Of a DNA stretch of 64,000 nt, positions 19,409 through 27,499 are shown piece by piece (position 1 is the first letter of the stretch; the number at the start of each line of letters is the position of its first letter). The position numbers and the translations under genes were made by a program. This DNA comes from Sva-07 sp963707515 (GTDB taxonomy: Bacteria; Actinomycetota; Acidimicrobiia; Acidimicrobiales; Ilumatobacteraceae), in assembly GCA_963707515.1 (NCBI GenBank), contig CAVPQI010000003.1:186001-250000 (forward strand). Reading direction: 5' to 3'. The notes beneath the pieces were generated by a model. The model was not told the DNA's origin and ran no database searches. It saw only the letters and a list, made by a program, of their open reading frames with translations.

Positions 19409-20354
19409 CACGGATCCTCGGGTCGACGAGTGAGTACACGGCATCGGTCACGAAGTTGACGACGACCACCGAGACGCCGATCACGAGGGCGATTCCCTGC
19501 ACCGTGATCAGGTCGCGTCCGGCGATCGAGTCCACCAGCAGTCGCCCGACGCCGGGCAGCGCGAACATCGTCTCGATGATCACCGAGCCGCCGACGATGG
19601 CGCCCATCTGCACGCCGACGATCGTCAGCAGCGACAGCGAGCTCGGGCGAAGGGCGTGGAACACCATGATCCGCGTCGTCGACAGGCCCTTCGACCTGGC
19701 CATCGTGATCGAGTCCTGCTGCAGCGTCGTCACCAGGTCGGAACGCAGCACGCGCAAGAAGATGGCGATCTCGTTGGCCCCGAGGGCGATCGCCGGGAGG
19801 ATGATCGCTTCGATGTTCTGCTTCGGGTTCTCGGAGAATGGCACCCAGCCCGACGACGGCAGCAGCTGCAGTTCGACGGCGAAGACGATGATCAGCAACA
19901 TCGCCAACATGAAGCTGGGAATCGCCATCACCCCGAACGACGTCGTCGTCAGCACTCGGTCGATGAGGCTGCCCGAGCGGTACGCCGACCAGATCGCCAG
20001 CGGAATCGAGACGACGAGCGACAGCGCCAGCGACACCAGCCCGAGCTCGATCGTCACCGGGAGGCGTTCGACGATCGCCTCGGTGACCTCCTGGCCGGTC
20101 CGCGCCGAGGCGCCGAGGTCGCCGGTGATGGCGTCGCCGAGCCAGTCGACGTAGCGCACGAGGATCGGGTCATCCAGCCGCAGCTCCTCACGCAGCGTGG
20201 CGATCTGTGCGTCGGATGCGTTCTCGCCGAGAATCGTCAACGCCGGGTCACCGGGCAGCAGGGCGGTGAGCAGGAACGTGCACAGCGACACCGCCAGCAA
20301 CGTCAACACGAGACGCGGCAAGCGGTTGACGATGCGCCGGACACCGGCGTTCAT
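19392..20354 (-). CDS. oppB: Oligopeptide/dipeptide ABC transporter permease (OppB type)
   Basis: First gene of the operon, 320 residues, six predicted membrane spans. The OppB pattern is visible: an N-terminal TM, LPGDPALTILGENASDAQIA, RLPVTIELGLVSLALSL, the EAA loop in DSITMARSKGLSTTRIMVFH and ETMFALPGVGRLLVDSIAGRD. A perfect palindrome 31 bases upstream of the ATG (20385-20405) is the probable control point for the entire oppBCDF operon. Confidence 0.93.
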   Translation of the reverse strand: MNAGVRRIVNRLPRLVLTLLAVSLCTFLLTALLPGDPALTILGENASDAQIATLREELRLDDPILVRYVDWLGDAITGDLGASARTGQEVTEAIVERLPVTIELGLVSLALSLVVSIPLAIWSAYRSGSLIDRVLTTTSFGVMAIPSFMLAMLLIIVFAVELQLLPSSGWVPFSENPKQNIEAIILPAIALGANEIAIFLRVLRSDLVTTLQQDSITMARSKGLSTTRIMVFHALRPSSLSLLTIVGVQMGAIVGGSVIIETMFALPGVGRLLVDSIAGRDLITVQGIALVIGVSVVVVNFVTDAVYSLVDPRIRDGRER

Positions 20355-20384
20355 CGTTCCCTCCCCCCAGATCGACCGGACATC

Positions 20385-20405
20385 TTACCGATACAGTATC
20401 GGTGA
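20385..20405. promoter_or_regulatory. Proposed TetR operator, site 4 (upstream of oppB)
   Basis: ACCGATAC-A-GTATCGGT is a perfect odd-length palindrome, the best copy of the motif also found at 13792, 13899 and 13921. Confidence 0.75.
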
Positions 20406-20437
20406 AATTCCCCGACGGTCAAACCGCCAACCCGAGC

Positions 20438-20486
20438 GATCTCGGTCAGGATCTGCCCGCTTTCCGGGACGAATCCGACCGAGATC
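20438..20486 (-). repeat. 49-bp palindromic repeat, copy 3
   Basis: Same ends and core as copy 2, differing by one base in the inner arm. It starts 35 bases downstream of the stop of the DUF559 gene. Confidence 0.9.
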
Positions 20487-20521
20487 GGGGTGCGACGGGT
20501 GGGAACGGGTGGGATCGGGTG

Positions 20522-21424
20522 TCAGCCGGCGGCGGTCCACCGGTCGACGGCGGCTCGGATGCGGGCGGCGGTGGCGGCGGGCGACCGGGTGACGGCGCGG
20601 TAGGTGAACCGCAACGTGATCCACCCGGCAGCGGTCAGCTGGGCGTCACGCACTCGGTCCCGCTCGAACTGCTCGCGGACGAGGCCGTGGTGGGTCCAGC
20701 CATCGCACTCGATGATGACGTTGGTGCCGACGACGCGGAAGTCGACCTCCCACCCTTCGACGATGGCATGGAACTCGACCGGCGGCAGACCGAAGCGATG
20801 TACCAGGCGGCGCATCGCCACCTCGAGCACCGAGTCCGCGGGACGGCCGTCGATCGTCCACTCCTCGATGGCGTGACGGAGGGCCACGATGCCGTGGCGT
20901 CCGTGCTCCGAGTGTTCGACGACGACGCGCTGGAGTTCGTCGACCGTCGTCAACCGAGTCGCCAAGGCGTGACCGACTGCGCCGCGGACCGCCCAGCGAT
21001 CGACCGCTCCCAGATCGAGGAGTGTGCGCGTGACGACCGTGCACGGGATGCCCGACCGCGCCCAGTGCCGGAGCCGCAGCTGGTCGTTCGGACGGTGCAG
21101 TTCGACTCCGTCGTACAGCCGCACCGGACGACGGTTCGGGACGATCACGTCGACGGGATCGTCGTCGTCTCGGGGGACGCCCCAGAGTCGAGCCGCCGAG
21201 CGGTGTGACGCGAGGGCACCATCGCCGCAGGCCAGCACGGCGGCGGCGATCCGCAGTTCGGTCGTCTCGGTCGCCCCGGCGAGCCGTGCCACGTCGGGAT
21301 GCACGGCGACCAACAACCCGGAGCGGTGGGCCCGCGACCATGCGCTCGTGCTGCATCCCGTGTGGTCACGGTGGATCGCGCCATGGTGTCGCTGGGCGAG
21401 CGCTTCGAGCCTCGGGATGTCCAC
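20522..21424 (-). CDS. DUF559 domain protein with AbiEi-like N-terminus
   Basis: Protein of 300 residues. The N-terminal part (ALAQRHHGAIHRDHTG...SGLLVAVHPDVARLAG) looks like the winged-helix of AbiEi-type antitoxin-like proteins. The C-terminal part is a DUF559 (Vsr-like, restriction-endonuclease-fold) domain with EVDFRVVGTNVIIECDGWTH, FERDRVRDAQLTAAGWITLRF. Such proteins are numerous in actinobacteria and of unknown function; no toxin gene lies next to it. Start: GTG at 21424. It is flanked on both sides by 49-bp palindromic repeats. Confidence 0.82.
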   Translation of the reverse strand: MDIPRLEALAQRHHGAIHRDHTGCSTSAWSRAHRSGLLVAVHPDVARLAGATETTELRIAAAVLACGDGALASHRSAARLWGVPRDDDDPVDVIVPNRRPVRLYDGVELHRPNDQLRLRHWARSGIPCTVVTRTLLDLGAVDRWAVRGAVGHALATRLTTVDELQRVVVEHSEHGRHGIVALRHAIEEWTIDGRPADSVLEVAMRRLVHRFGLPPVEFHAIVEGWEVDFRVVGTNVIIECDGWTHHGLVREQFERDRVRDAQLTAAGWITLRFTYRAVTRSPAATAARIRAAVDRWTAAG

Positions 21425-21467
21425 ACCCCGAAGTGGGCGCCGGCAACACGCGAACGGAAATCACCCC

Positions 21468-21516
21468 GATCTCGGTCAGGATCTGCCCGCTTTCCGGGAA
21501 GAATCCGACCGAGATC
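21468..21516 (-). repeat. 49-bp palindromic repeat, copy 4
   Basis: Identical to copy 2 across the stem and loop. It begins 16 bases downstream of the stop codon of the siderophore-binding lipoprotein gene. Confidence 0.9.
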
Positions 21517-21532
21517 GGGGGGGGATCGGGGG

Positions 21533-22609
21533 TCAGCTGGTGGCGGCAGCTTCGAGGGCAGGGCGGATGTCGTCGAGCGAGTAGGGGATCGACAGCGGGG
21601 TCGGCGTGTTGAGACCCGACACCGGGGCCAGCTCGAGCACGGCGACGGCACCGCTCTGCACGGCAGGGAGCGCGTCGTACCCCGGGATCTGCGACGTGTC
21701 CGCACCGTTGGTGAGGATCATCAACAGGTCGGCGTCGAGCGCACCGATGTTCTCCAGGCTGAGGTTGACGCGACCGATCTCGGCGCCCTCCATCTCCGAG
21801 ATGTCGGGGTCGATGCTCATGCCGAGCGCGGCGAACAGCTGGGCGGCGCCGTCGTCGGGGTCGGCGACGACGTAGATCGCATCGCCCGGCACGTAGTTGG
21901 CGAGCACGTACGTCTTTCCCTGCAGACCCGGGAGGTCGGCGGCGAGGGCGGCGACGTACTCGTCGGAGTCGGTGATCAGCTGCTCCGCCTCGTCCGGCAT
22001 GCCGAGCAGGGCGCCGGCCGTGGTGGCGATCTGCTGCCACTGGTCGACGCCACTGCTGCCGAGCAGCGGGATCGTCGGAGCGATCGCCGAGAGCTGCTCG
22101 TAGATGCCGTCGTCGGCAGCGACCCATGAGGCGACGATCAGATCGGGCCGGGCGGCGGCCACGGCTTCGATCGGGATCGTGCCGTTCTGGGCGCTGAGCT
22201 TGTCGACGCCGTCGAGCTCCTGCCACGGGAAGAACTCCCCGGTCGACATGTCGTCGGCGGCGGCCACGAGCGGTGCGTCGAGTGCGGTGAGCACGTCCGA
22301 CCACTGCACGTCGAGCGACACGATGCGCTGTGGTTCGGCGTCGATCGTCGTCTCGCCGAAGACGTGTTCGACCGTCACGGGCCAGGCGCCCGCCTCGTCG
22401 CGGGCGTCCGACGTGGGCGAACGAGTGTCGCCCGGCGCAGCGTCGGTGGTGGGCGGCGCCGACCCGGCCGGGTCGACGGCGGCGTCGTCGGAACCGCAGG
22501 CAGCCAACGTCAGGCCGGCGACGACGGCGAACGCGCCGATGCGTCGGGTGCGGCGGCTCGAGCGTGCGCCAGCGACCGAGTGGAGACGGATGAGATGTAT
22601 GCCAATCAT
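21533..22609 (-). CDS. Iron-siderophore ABC transporter substrate-binding lipoprotein
   Basis: Lipoprotein of 358 residues. The signal peptide ends in the lipobox LTLAACGS; a Pro/Thr/Asp linker follows, then a FepB/FhuD-like (TroA superfamily) domain with GETTIDAEPQRIVSL, ARPDLIVASW and the long central helix region. By family it delivers ferric siderophore to a membrane permease; no permease or ATPase is encoded next to it. The ATG at 22609 is preceded directly by a TAGGT/ACCTA palindrome that resembles an iron-regulator box. Confidence 0.88.
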   Translation of the reverse strand: MIGIHLIRLHSVAGARSSRRTRRIGAFAVVAGLTLAACGSDDAAVDPAGSAPPTTDAAPGDTRSPTSDARDEAGAWPVTVEHVFGETTIDAEPQRIVSLDVQWSDVLTALDAPLVAAADDMSTGEFFPWQELDGVDKLSAQNGTIPIEAVAAARPDLIVASWVAADDGIYEQLSAIAPTIPLLGSSGVDQWQQIATTAGALLGMPDEAEQLITDSDEYVAALAADLPGLQGKTYVLANYVPGDAIYVVADPDDGAAQLFAALGMSIDPDISEMEGAEIGRVNLSLENIGALDADLLMILTNGADTSQIPGYDALPAVQSGAVAVLELAPVSGLNTPTPLSIPYSLDDIRPALEAAATS

Positions 22610-22613
22610 CGGT

Positions 22614-22630
22614 TGCTAGGTCTACCTAAC
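22614..22630 (-). promoter_or_regulatory. Possible DtxR/IdeR-type iron box
   Basis: On the minus strand the segment reads TTAGGTAGACCTAGC. It shares its half-sites, and 11 of 19 positions, with the DtxR/IdeR consensus. It abuts the start codon of the siderophore-binding lipoprotein gene, whose role fits iron repression. Confidence 0.45.
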
Positions 22631-22697
22631 ATCAAGTCGTCTGGCAAGACTGCTGCGTGGGAGAGCCGTCTGGCACGGCTGCATGGCGAGGCTGCAT

Positions 22698-22749
22698 GGC
22701 CAGGCTGCAGGGGAGGGCCGTGTGGCCAGGCTGCACGGGAGGGCCGTGT
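22698..22749. repeat. 26-bp direct repeat (2 units)
   Basis: Two adjacent units beginning GGCCAGGCTGCA and ending AGGGCCGTGT differ at one base. Weaker GGCTGCATGG copies precede them. They lie in the divergent promoter region upstream of the acyl-CoA dehydrogenase. Confidence 0.75.
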
Positions 22750-22840
22750 GACGAGGTCCGGGCGAGTCCGTCGTGGCGGGTCCTCCTGCACGGCCGTCCG
22801 GCACGATGACCACGGGCGCCCTGCGAGAGAATGACCCCGC

Positions 22841-23974
22841 ATGACCGACACCCAGACCGATCCCCGCGCCGCGGATGAACTGCCCGACGTCGACGAGTTC
22901 CGCGCCGGGGCGGCGGCGTTCCTCGCCGAGTCGGTCGCCCGCGACGAGCACTGTCCGGCGTTCGGGGCGATCATGCCGCCCGCCCTGCACGACCGCGCCC
23001 GCGCCTGGCAGCGGCGGATGTTCGACGCCGGATACGCCGGCATCCACTGGCCCGCCGAGTACGGCGGGCGCGGGCTCACCCGTGACTACACCGCCATCTG
23101 GACCGAGGAGTGCGCCAAGGCGCGCGTGCAGAACATGCTCAACCTGCAGGGCATCGTCCTCGCCGGCGAAGCGATCCTGCGCACGGGCACCGACGAGCAG
23201 AAGCGGCGGTTCCTCGAGCCGACCCTGTCCGGTGAGATCCTGTGGTGCCAGCTGTTCTCCGAACCGGGCGCCGGCTCCGACCTCGCCAGCCTGCGCACCA
23301 CCGCCGTACTCGACGGCGACCGGTACGTCGTCGACGGTCAGAAGGTGTGGTGCTCGAACGGCCAGCACGCCGAGTACGGCATCCTCCTCGCCCGCACCAA
23401 TCCCGACGAGCCCGGCCACCGCGGCATCTCCTTCTTCCTCCTCGACATGCACGCGCCCGGCGTCGAGGTCCGCCCGTTGAAGCAGATGACCGGCGACGAG
23501 GAGTTCTGTGAGGTGTTCCTCGACGAGGTCTCGACGCCTGCCGACACGCTGCTCGGTCCCGAACACGGCGGCTGGCTGGTGGCGATGCAGGTCCTTCAGG
23601 ACGAACGTGGGTCGAGCGGTTCGGCCGGGCTGATCAGCCTCGAACGGCGCCTCGCCTACCTCGCCTCGCTGAAGGGCGACGATCCGGTCCTCGGCGACGA
23701 ACTCTTGCGGCTGCTCGTACGCGGGCACACGCTGAAGACGATGTTCATGCGCTCGGGCGGCGGTCCGGCCTCGTCGTCGGCCTCGAAGCTGATGCGCACC
23801 GAGCTCGAGTTCGACGCTGAGCTGCTGGAGACGAAGCTGCGCGGCGCCGATGCGATGCTGCTCGACGAACGCACGGCGCGCTTCCTCTACGCCCCGGGGA
23901 TGAAGATCGCGGGCGGCTCCAGCGAGATTCAGCGCAACATCATCGCCGAACGGATCCTCGGCCTGCCCCGCTGA
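22841..23974 (+). CDS. Acyl-CoA dehydrogenase family protein
   Basis: Flavoenzyme of 377 residues that oxidises an acyl-CoA thioester. Family signatures are YAGIHWPAEYGGRGLT, the FAD-contact segment LFSEPGAGSDLASLRT, VWCSNGQHAEYGILLART and the C-terminal MKIAGGSSEIQRNIIAERILGL. The class resembles the actinobacterial FadE-type enzymes. The substrate is unknown. It starts at the ATG at 22841 and is followed by a hairpin, so it is probably monocistronic. Confidence 0.9.
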   Translation: MTDTQTDPRAADELPDVDEFRAGAAAFLAESVARDEHCPAFGAIMPPALHDRARAWQRRMFDAGYAGIHWPAEYGGRGLTRDYTAIWTEECAKARVQNMLNLQGIVLAGEAILRTGTDEQKRRFLEPTLSGEILWCQLFSEPGAGSDLASLRTTAVLDGDRYVVDGQKVWCSNGQHAEYGILLARTNPDEPGHRGISFFLLDMHAPGVEVRPLKQMTGDEEFCEVFLDEVSTPADTLLGPEHGGWLVAMQVLQDERGSSGSAGLISLERRLAYLASLKGDDPVLGDELLRLLVRGHTLKTMFMRSGGGPASSSASKLMRTELEFDAELLETKLRGADAMLLDERTARFLYAPGMKIAGGSSEIQRNIIAERILGLPR

Positions 23975-24006
23975 TCGTCCCGGCCGCACGTGACGAATGG
24001 GTACGT

Positions 24007-24033
24007 GACGAATGGGGACGGGTCCCTTTCGTC
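24007..24033 (+). terminator. Hairpin after acyl-CoA dehydrogenase
   Basis: GACGAA / TTCGTC outer stem with a GGGG/TCCC inner stem, about 30 bases after the stop. A direct repeat of ACGTGACGAATGGG lies at its left edge. Confidence 0.45.
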
Positions 24034-24203
24034 GCTTGGCTTCTGGTCACGCCGCGCAGCTGGGAGGGGTGGATCGACCACCACGGGGTGCTGGTCGAGC
24101 GCGGCGACGTCGCCACGGCTGCGAGCGACGCGTGATGCGACGCCCTGCGCACTGCGCCACGATGGGGGGCCACGGTGCGCACGACCGATCGGGAGGAGAC
24201 ACG

Positions 24204-24812
24204 ATGAGCCGGATCACGCGAGGATTCACGGGCCGCCGGCGCGAGGGCCGGGACGATCTGCCGCCCGGCCAGTACGACGCCGGCAGCAGCTGGCCGGTGC
24301 TGACCGCCGAACCGACCCCTCGGCTCGACCCGGCGCAGTGGACGATCCGCGTCGACGGGCTCGTCGAGACGCCGACGACGTGGACGTGGGACGACGTCCA
24401 CGAACTGCCGCCGTCGACGTACCGAGGAGCGATCCACTGCGTCACGACGTGGTCGAAGTTCGACATGGAGTGGGTCGGCGTCTCCGTCGACACGTTGTTC
24501 GAGGCGGCCCGCCCGCTGCTCTCGGAGGGATTCGTCCTCGTCCACTCGCACACCGGCTACACGACCAACCTGCCGCTCGCCGATCTCGTCGGCGGCAGGG
24601 CGTGGATCGCTTGGGAGGTCGACGGCGAGCCGCTGACCGCCGACCACGGCGGCCCGGTCCGCCTGCTCGTGCCGCACCTCTACTTCTGGAAGAGCGCCAA
24701 GTGGGTCGCCCGGTTGGAGGTGATCGAGTACGACCGCCCGGGCTTCTGGGAGCAGAACGGCTACCACGACCGCGGCGATCCGTGGCTGGAGCAGCGGTAC
24801 CACGGTGACTGA
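24204..24812 (+). CDS. Molybdopterin-dependent oxidoreductase (sulfite oxidase-fold, cytosolic)
   Basis: Protein of 202 residues with the oxidoreductase molybdopterin-binding domain and no dimerisation domain or signal peptide. The likely Mo-ligand cysteine is C79 in YRGAIHCVTTWSKFDMEW; other family segments are LVHSHTGYTTNLPLADL and the C-terminal GFWEQNGYHDRGDPW. A GGGAGGAG site precedes the ATG at 24204. It overlaps the following flavin reductase gene by eight bases, so I infer a two-component redox enzyme. The substrate is unknown. Confidence 0.88.
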   Translation: MSRITRGFTGRRREGRDDLPPGQYDAGSSWPVLTAEPTPRLDPAQWTIRVDGLVETPTTWTWDDVHELPPSTYRGAIHCVTTWSKFDMEWVGVSVDTLFEAARPLLSEGFVLVHSHTGYTTNLPLADLVGGRAWIAWEVDGEPLTADHGGPVRLLVPHLYFWKSAKWVARLEVIEYDRPGFWEQNGYHDRGDPWLEQRYHGD

Positions 24813-25521
24813 CGGACCGCCTCCGGGTGTGTCGCGTTGGCAGGGTGCGACGGTCGTTGCCATCCGCGACGAGACGCCGACGGCGAAGACCTTCCGACTG
24901 GCACCCGAGCAGCCGCACCCACACCGACCTGGCCAGCACTTCATCGTCCGGCTCACCGCGCCCGACGGGTACACGGCGAGCCGCTCGTACTCCGTGGCTT
25001 CGATCGCCGACCCCACCGGCGAGTTCGAGCTGACCGTCGAGCGGCTCGACGACGGCGAAGTGTCGACGTTCCTCCACGACGTGGTCGAGGTGGGCGATGA
25101 GCTGGAGGTGCGCGGCCCGATCGGGCGGTGGTTCGTGTGGGACGGTGTGTCGCCGGCACTGCTCGTCGGCGGTGGATCCGGCGTCGTGCCGCTGATGGCC
25201 ATGCTGCGTGCCGCCCGCGCCAGCGGCCATCCGGAGCTGGTGCAGCTCGTCGTGTCGGTCCGCCGGCCCGGCGAGCTGTACTACGCCGCCGAGCTGCCCG
25301 GCCCGGAGACGACGATCGTCCACACCCGCGAGGCCCCACTGGGATCCGGACGCGCTCCTGCCAGGCTCGGGTCCGCCGACCTCCCTGCCCTGCGCCCCGG
25401 CGTGATCGCCTTCGTGTGCGGCGCCCCCGGCTTCGCCAATCACGCCACCGACCTCCTCGTCGCCGCCGGCCTCCCGCCCGACCGCATCCGCGTCGAGCTG
25501 TTCGGCCCCACCGGCACGTAA
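24805..25521 (+). CDS. Ferredoxin-NAD(P)H reductase-type flavoprotein
   Basis: Protein of 238 residues. The FAD-binding barrel carries SRSYSVASI (R-x-Y-S motif), the NAD(P) domain has LLVGGGSGVVPLMAMLRAA, and FVCGAPGFANHATDLLVAAG lies near the C-terminus. It has no [2Fe-2S] domain. It probably passes electrons between NAD(P)H and the molybdoenzyme encoded immediately upstream. The start is the GTG at 24805, inside the upstream gene. A hairpin array follows the stop by 33 bases. Confidence 0.88.
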   Translation: MTDGPPPGVSRWQGATVVAIRDETPTAKTFRLAPEQPHPHRPGQHFIVRLTAPDGYTASRSYSVASIADPTGEFELTVERLDDGEVSTFLHDVVEVGDELEVRGPIGRWFVWDGVSPALLVGGGSGVVPLMAMLRAARASGHPELVQLVVSVRRPGELYYAAELPGPETTIVHTREAPLGSGRAPARLGSADLPALRPGVIAFVCGAPGFANHATDLLVAAGLPPDRIRVELFGPTGT

Positions 25522-25554
25522 CCCGCCGGTGCTGGTCGCGCCGGTGTCCGAGCC

Positions 25555-25780
25555 GCGATGAGGGAGTGGCCCGGGCCCCGGCCCGTTCGCTCATCGCTGG
25601 TGTCCGGTCGGGCGCTGCGATGAGGGTGTGGCCCGCGTGCCGGCCCGTTCGCTCATCGCTCTTGTGTGGGGCCAGCGATGAGGGAATGGCCCGGGCCCCG
25701 GCCCGTTCGCTCATCGCTGGTGTCCGGTCGGGCGCTGCGATGAGGGAGTGGCCCGAGGCCCGGCCCGTTCGCTCATCGCG
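25555..25780 (+). repeat. Tandem hairpin array A: four units, period about 62 bp
   Basis: Each unit is a 43-44-base hairpin with ends GCGATGAG / CTCATCGC and inner CGGGCC/GGCCCG pairing, followed by a spacer of about 15-19 bases. Units start at 25555, 25617, 25675 and 25737 (spacings 62, 58, 62). Units 1 and 3 share their inner sequence. The spacers are also conserved, so this is not a CRISPR array. It fills most of the 314-base gap between the flavin reductase and the enoyl-CoA hydratase; I see no gene in it. Confidence 0.9.
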
Positions 25781-25835
25781 GAGCGCGGCGGGTGCGGCTC
25801 GGGCTGGGTGGGACGGCGGGTCTACGGTCGGCGGG

Positions 25836-26723
25836 ATGGGGAACGCCGGTACCGATGAGGGGTTGCGGGTCGAGGTGGACGACCCGGTGGCGCTGATCAC
25901 GCTCGATCGACCCGAGACGCTCAACGCCCTGACCCATCCGATGCTCGCTGCCTTCCGACGTGCGGTCGAGGAGGCGGCGGCGGATCCCGCCGTCGTCGGC
26001 ATCGTCGTCACCGGCGCCGGACGGGGCTTCTGTTCCGGCCTCGACGCCAGCGTCCTCGCCCGCACGGCGTCCGCCGGTTCGGCGGCGAGGCCGGTCACCG
26101 ACGACGTACCCGGCCTGTTCACGTGGCTGCTCGAGATCCCGAAGCCGGTGATCGCCGCGGTCAACGGCGTCGCCGCCGGCGGCGGGTTCGTGCTGGCGGC
26201 GATGGCGGACCTGCGCATCGCCTCGACCGCCGGGTCGTTCACGACGATCTTCTCCAAGCGCGGGCTGATCGCCGAACACGGGATGACCTGGATCCTGCCG
26301 CGCCTCGTCGGTGCCGGCGCGGCGCTCGACCTCCTGTGGAGCTCGCGACGCTTCGATGCAGCCGAGGCGCAGCGGCTCGGGTTCGTCCAGCAGGTCGTCG
26401 AGCCCGACGACCTCCTCGACGCGTGCCGGCGTTACGTCGTCGACCTCGCCGAGCACGTCTCCCCGGCCTCGCTCGCCGACACCAAGCGGCTCGTCTACGC
26501 CCACCTCGGTACCGGCTACCCGGAGGCGCTGCGCGAAACCGACGACGTGCAATATGCCGCGCTCGATCGCATCGATGCCCGCGAGGGCGCAGCGGCGCTG
26601 CTGGAAAAGCGCCCCCCGAACTTCCCCCGGTTCGATCTCGGTCGGAATCTGCCCGGAAAGCGGGAGGATTCCAACCGAGATCCGAGTGGAACCGCGACCG
26701 GGGGAGGGGGCGTGGGCGGATGA
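25836..26723 (+). CDS. Enoyl-CoA hydratase/isomerase family protein with repeat-derived tail
   Basis: Crotonase-fold enzyme of 295 residues. Oxyanion-hole segments are GAGRGFCSGLDASVLA and NGVAAGGGFVLAAMADLRIA; the typical C-terminal REGAAALLEKRPPNFP ends at about residue 265. The last 30 residues (RFDLGRNLPGKREDSNRDP...) are encoded by a copy of the 49-bp palindromic repeat plus flanking bases and are not part of the fold. The stop overlaps the start of the next hydratase gene (ATGA), so coupling is kept despite the insertion. The start is the ATG at 25836. Confidence 0.88.
   Translation: MGNAGTDEGLRVEVDDPVALITLDRPETLNALTHPMLAAFRRAVEEAAADPAVVGIVVTGAGRGFCSGLDASVLARTASAGSAARPVTDDVPGLFTWLLEIPKPVIAAVNGVAAGGGFVLAAMADLRIASTAGSFTTIFSKRGLIAEHGMTWILPRLVGAGAALDLLWSSRRFDAAEAQRLGFVQQVVEPDDLLDACRRYVVDLAEHVSPASLADTKRLVYAHLGTGYPEALRETDDVQYAALDRIDAREGAAALLEKRPPNFPRFDLGRNLPGKREDSNRDPSGTATGGGGVGG
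26634..26682 (+). repeat. 49-bp palindromic repeat, copy 5 (inside coding sequence)
   Basis: The best-formed copy: arms pair for about 22 positions with one mismatch and one wobble, around the core CCCGGAAAGCGGG. It is read through as the C-terminal tail of the enoyl-CoA hydratase. Confidence 0.9.
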
Positions 26724-27499
26724 GCGAGTTCGACACGCTGCGCTACGAGGTCGACGGTGGGCTCGCCCGCCTGACGCTGAACCGACCCGAGGCGATGAAC
26801 GGGATGACCAACCAGATGGTGCGCGAAGCCTGCGATGCGCTCGAGCTCGCTGCCGCCGACGCGACGGTGCGGGTGCTCGTGCTCACCGGCGAGGGACGTG
26901 CGTTCTGTCCAGGCGCCGACCTCAACCACTTCACCAGCGGTGGCGCAGACGAGCGGCTGACCGCTCGCCAGTTCCAGGTGACGACGCTGCTGCACGAGAT
27001 CCCGGCGGTCACGGTGGCGGCGATCAACGGCGCCTGCGCCGGTGCCGGGCTCGGCTGGGCGCTGGCGTGCGACCTGCGGGTGATGACGGCGCGGGCGAAG
27101 CTCAACACGGCGTTCCTCGACGTCGCCGTCGCCGGCGACATGGGCATCCCGTGGACGCTTCCCCGGCTGATCGGTGCGGCCCGCGCCCGCGAGCTGTCGT
27201 TCCTGCCGCGCAAGATCGACGCCGACGAGGCCCATCGCATCGGTCTCGTCGCCCGCGTGTTCGACGACGACACGTTCCACGACGACACCGAGGCGGTGCT
27301 GTCGTCGCTGTTGAAGAAGTCACCGACGGCCCTGCGCGGGCTGAAGGTCAACTACGTCGTCGCCGAGCGGACGACGCTGCGCGACTTCGTCGACGACGAG
27401 GCCGAACGCCACCTGCGCATCGCCGCCAGCGCCGACACCGCCGAGGCGTTCCGGGCGTTCATCGACAAGCGCGAGCCGAACTTCGGGAGCACCTCGTGA
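26720..27499 (+). CDS. Enoyl-CoA hydratase/isomerase family protein
   Basis: Crotonase-fold protein of 259 residues. It shows LTLNRPEAMNGMTNQMV, GEGRAFCPGADLNHFTSG and NGACAGAGLGWALACDLRVM for the oxyanion hole, and ends normally with AFRAFIDKREPNFGS. It is translationally coupled to the preceding hydratase (ATGA) and to the following VOC protein (GTGA). The substrate is unknown. Confidence 0.9.
   Translation: MSEFDTLRYEVDGGLARLTLNRPEAMNGMTNQMVREACDALELAAADATVRVLVLTGEGRAFCPGADLNHFTSGGADERLTARQFQVTTLLHEIPAVTVAAINGACAGAGLGWALACDLRVMTARAKLNTAFLDVAVAGDMGIPWTLPRLIGAARARELSFLPRKIDADEAHRIGLVARVFDDDTFHDDTEAVLSSLLKKSPTALRGLKVNYVVAERTTLRDFVDDEAERHLRIAASADTAEAFRAFIDKREPNFGSTS

Noticed and set aside
20522..21424. 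DUF559/AbiEi-like protein as part of a two-gene toxin-antitoxin or defence system
   Set aside because: No AbiEii-type or other toxin gene is adjacent; both neighbours are transport genes and the gene is isolated by repeats.
22622..23989. Open frame opposite the acyl-CoA dehydrogenase
   Set aside because: Shadow frame caused by G+C-rich third positions; the dehydrogenase is full length and conserved.
25128..25835. Upstream extension of the enoyl-CoA hydratase through hairpin array A
   Set aside because: The translated repeats (such as ARSLIAGVRSGAAM) reflect the DNA array; the hydratase fold begins after the ATG at 25836.
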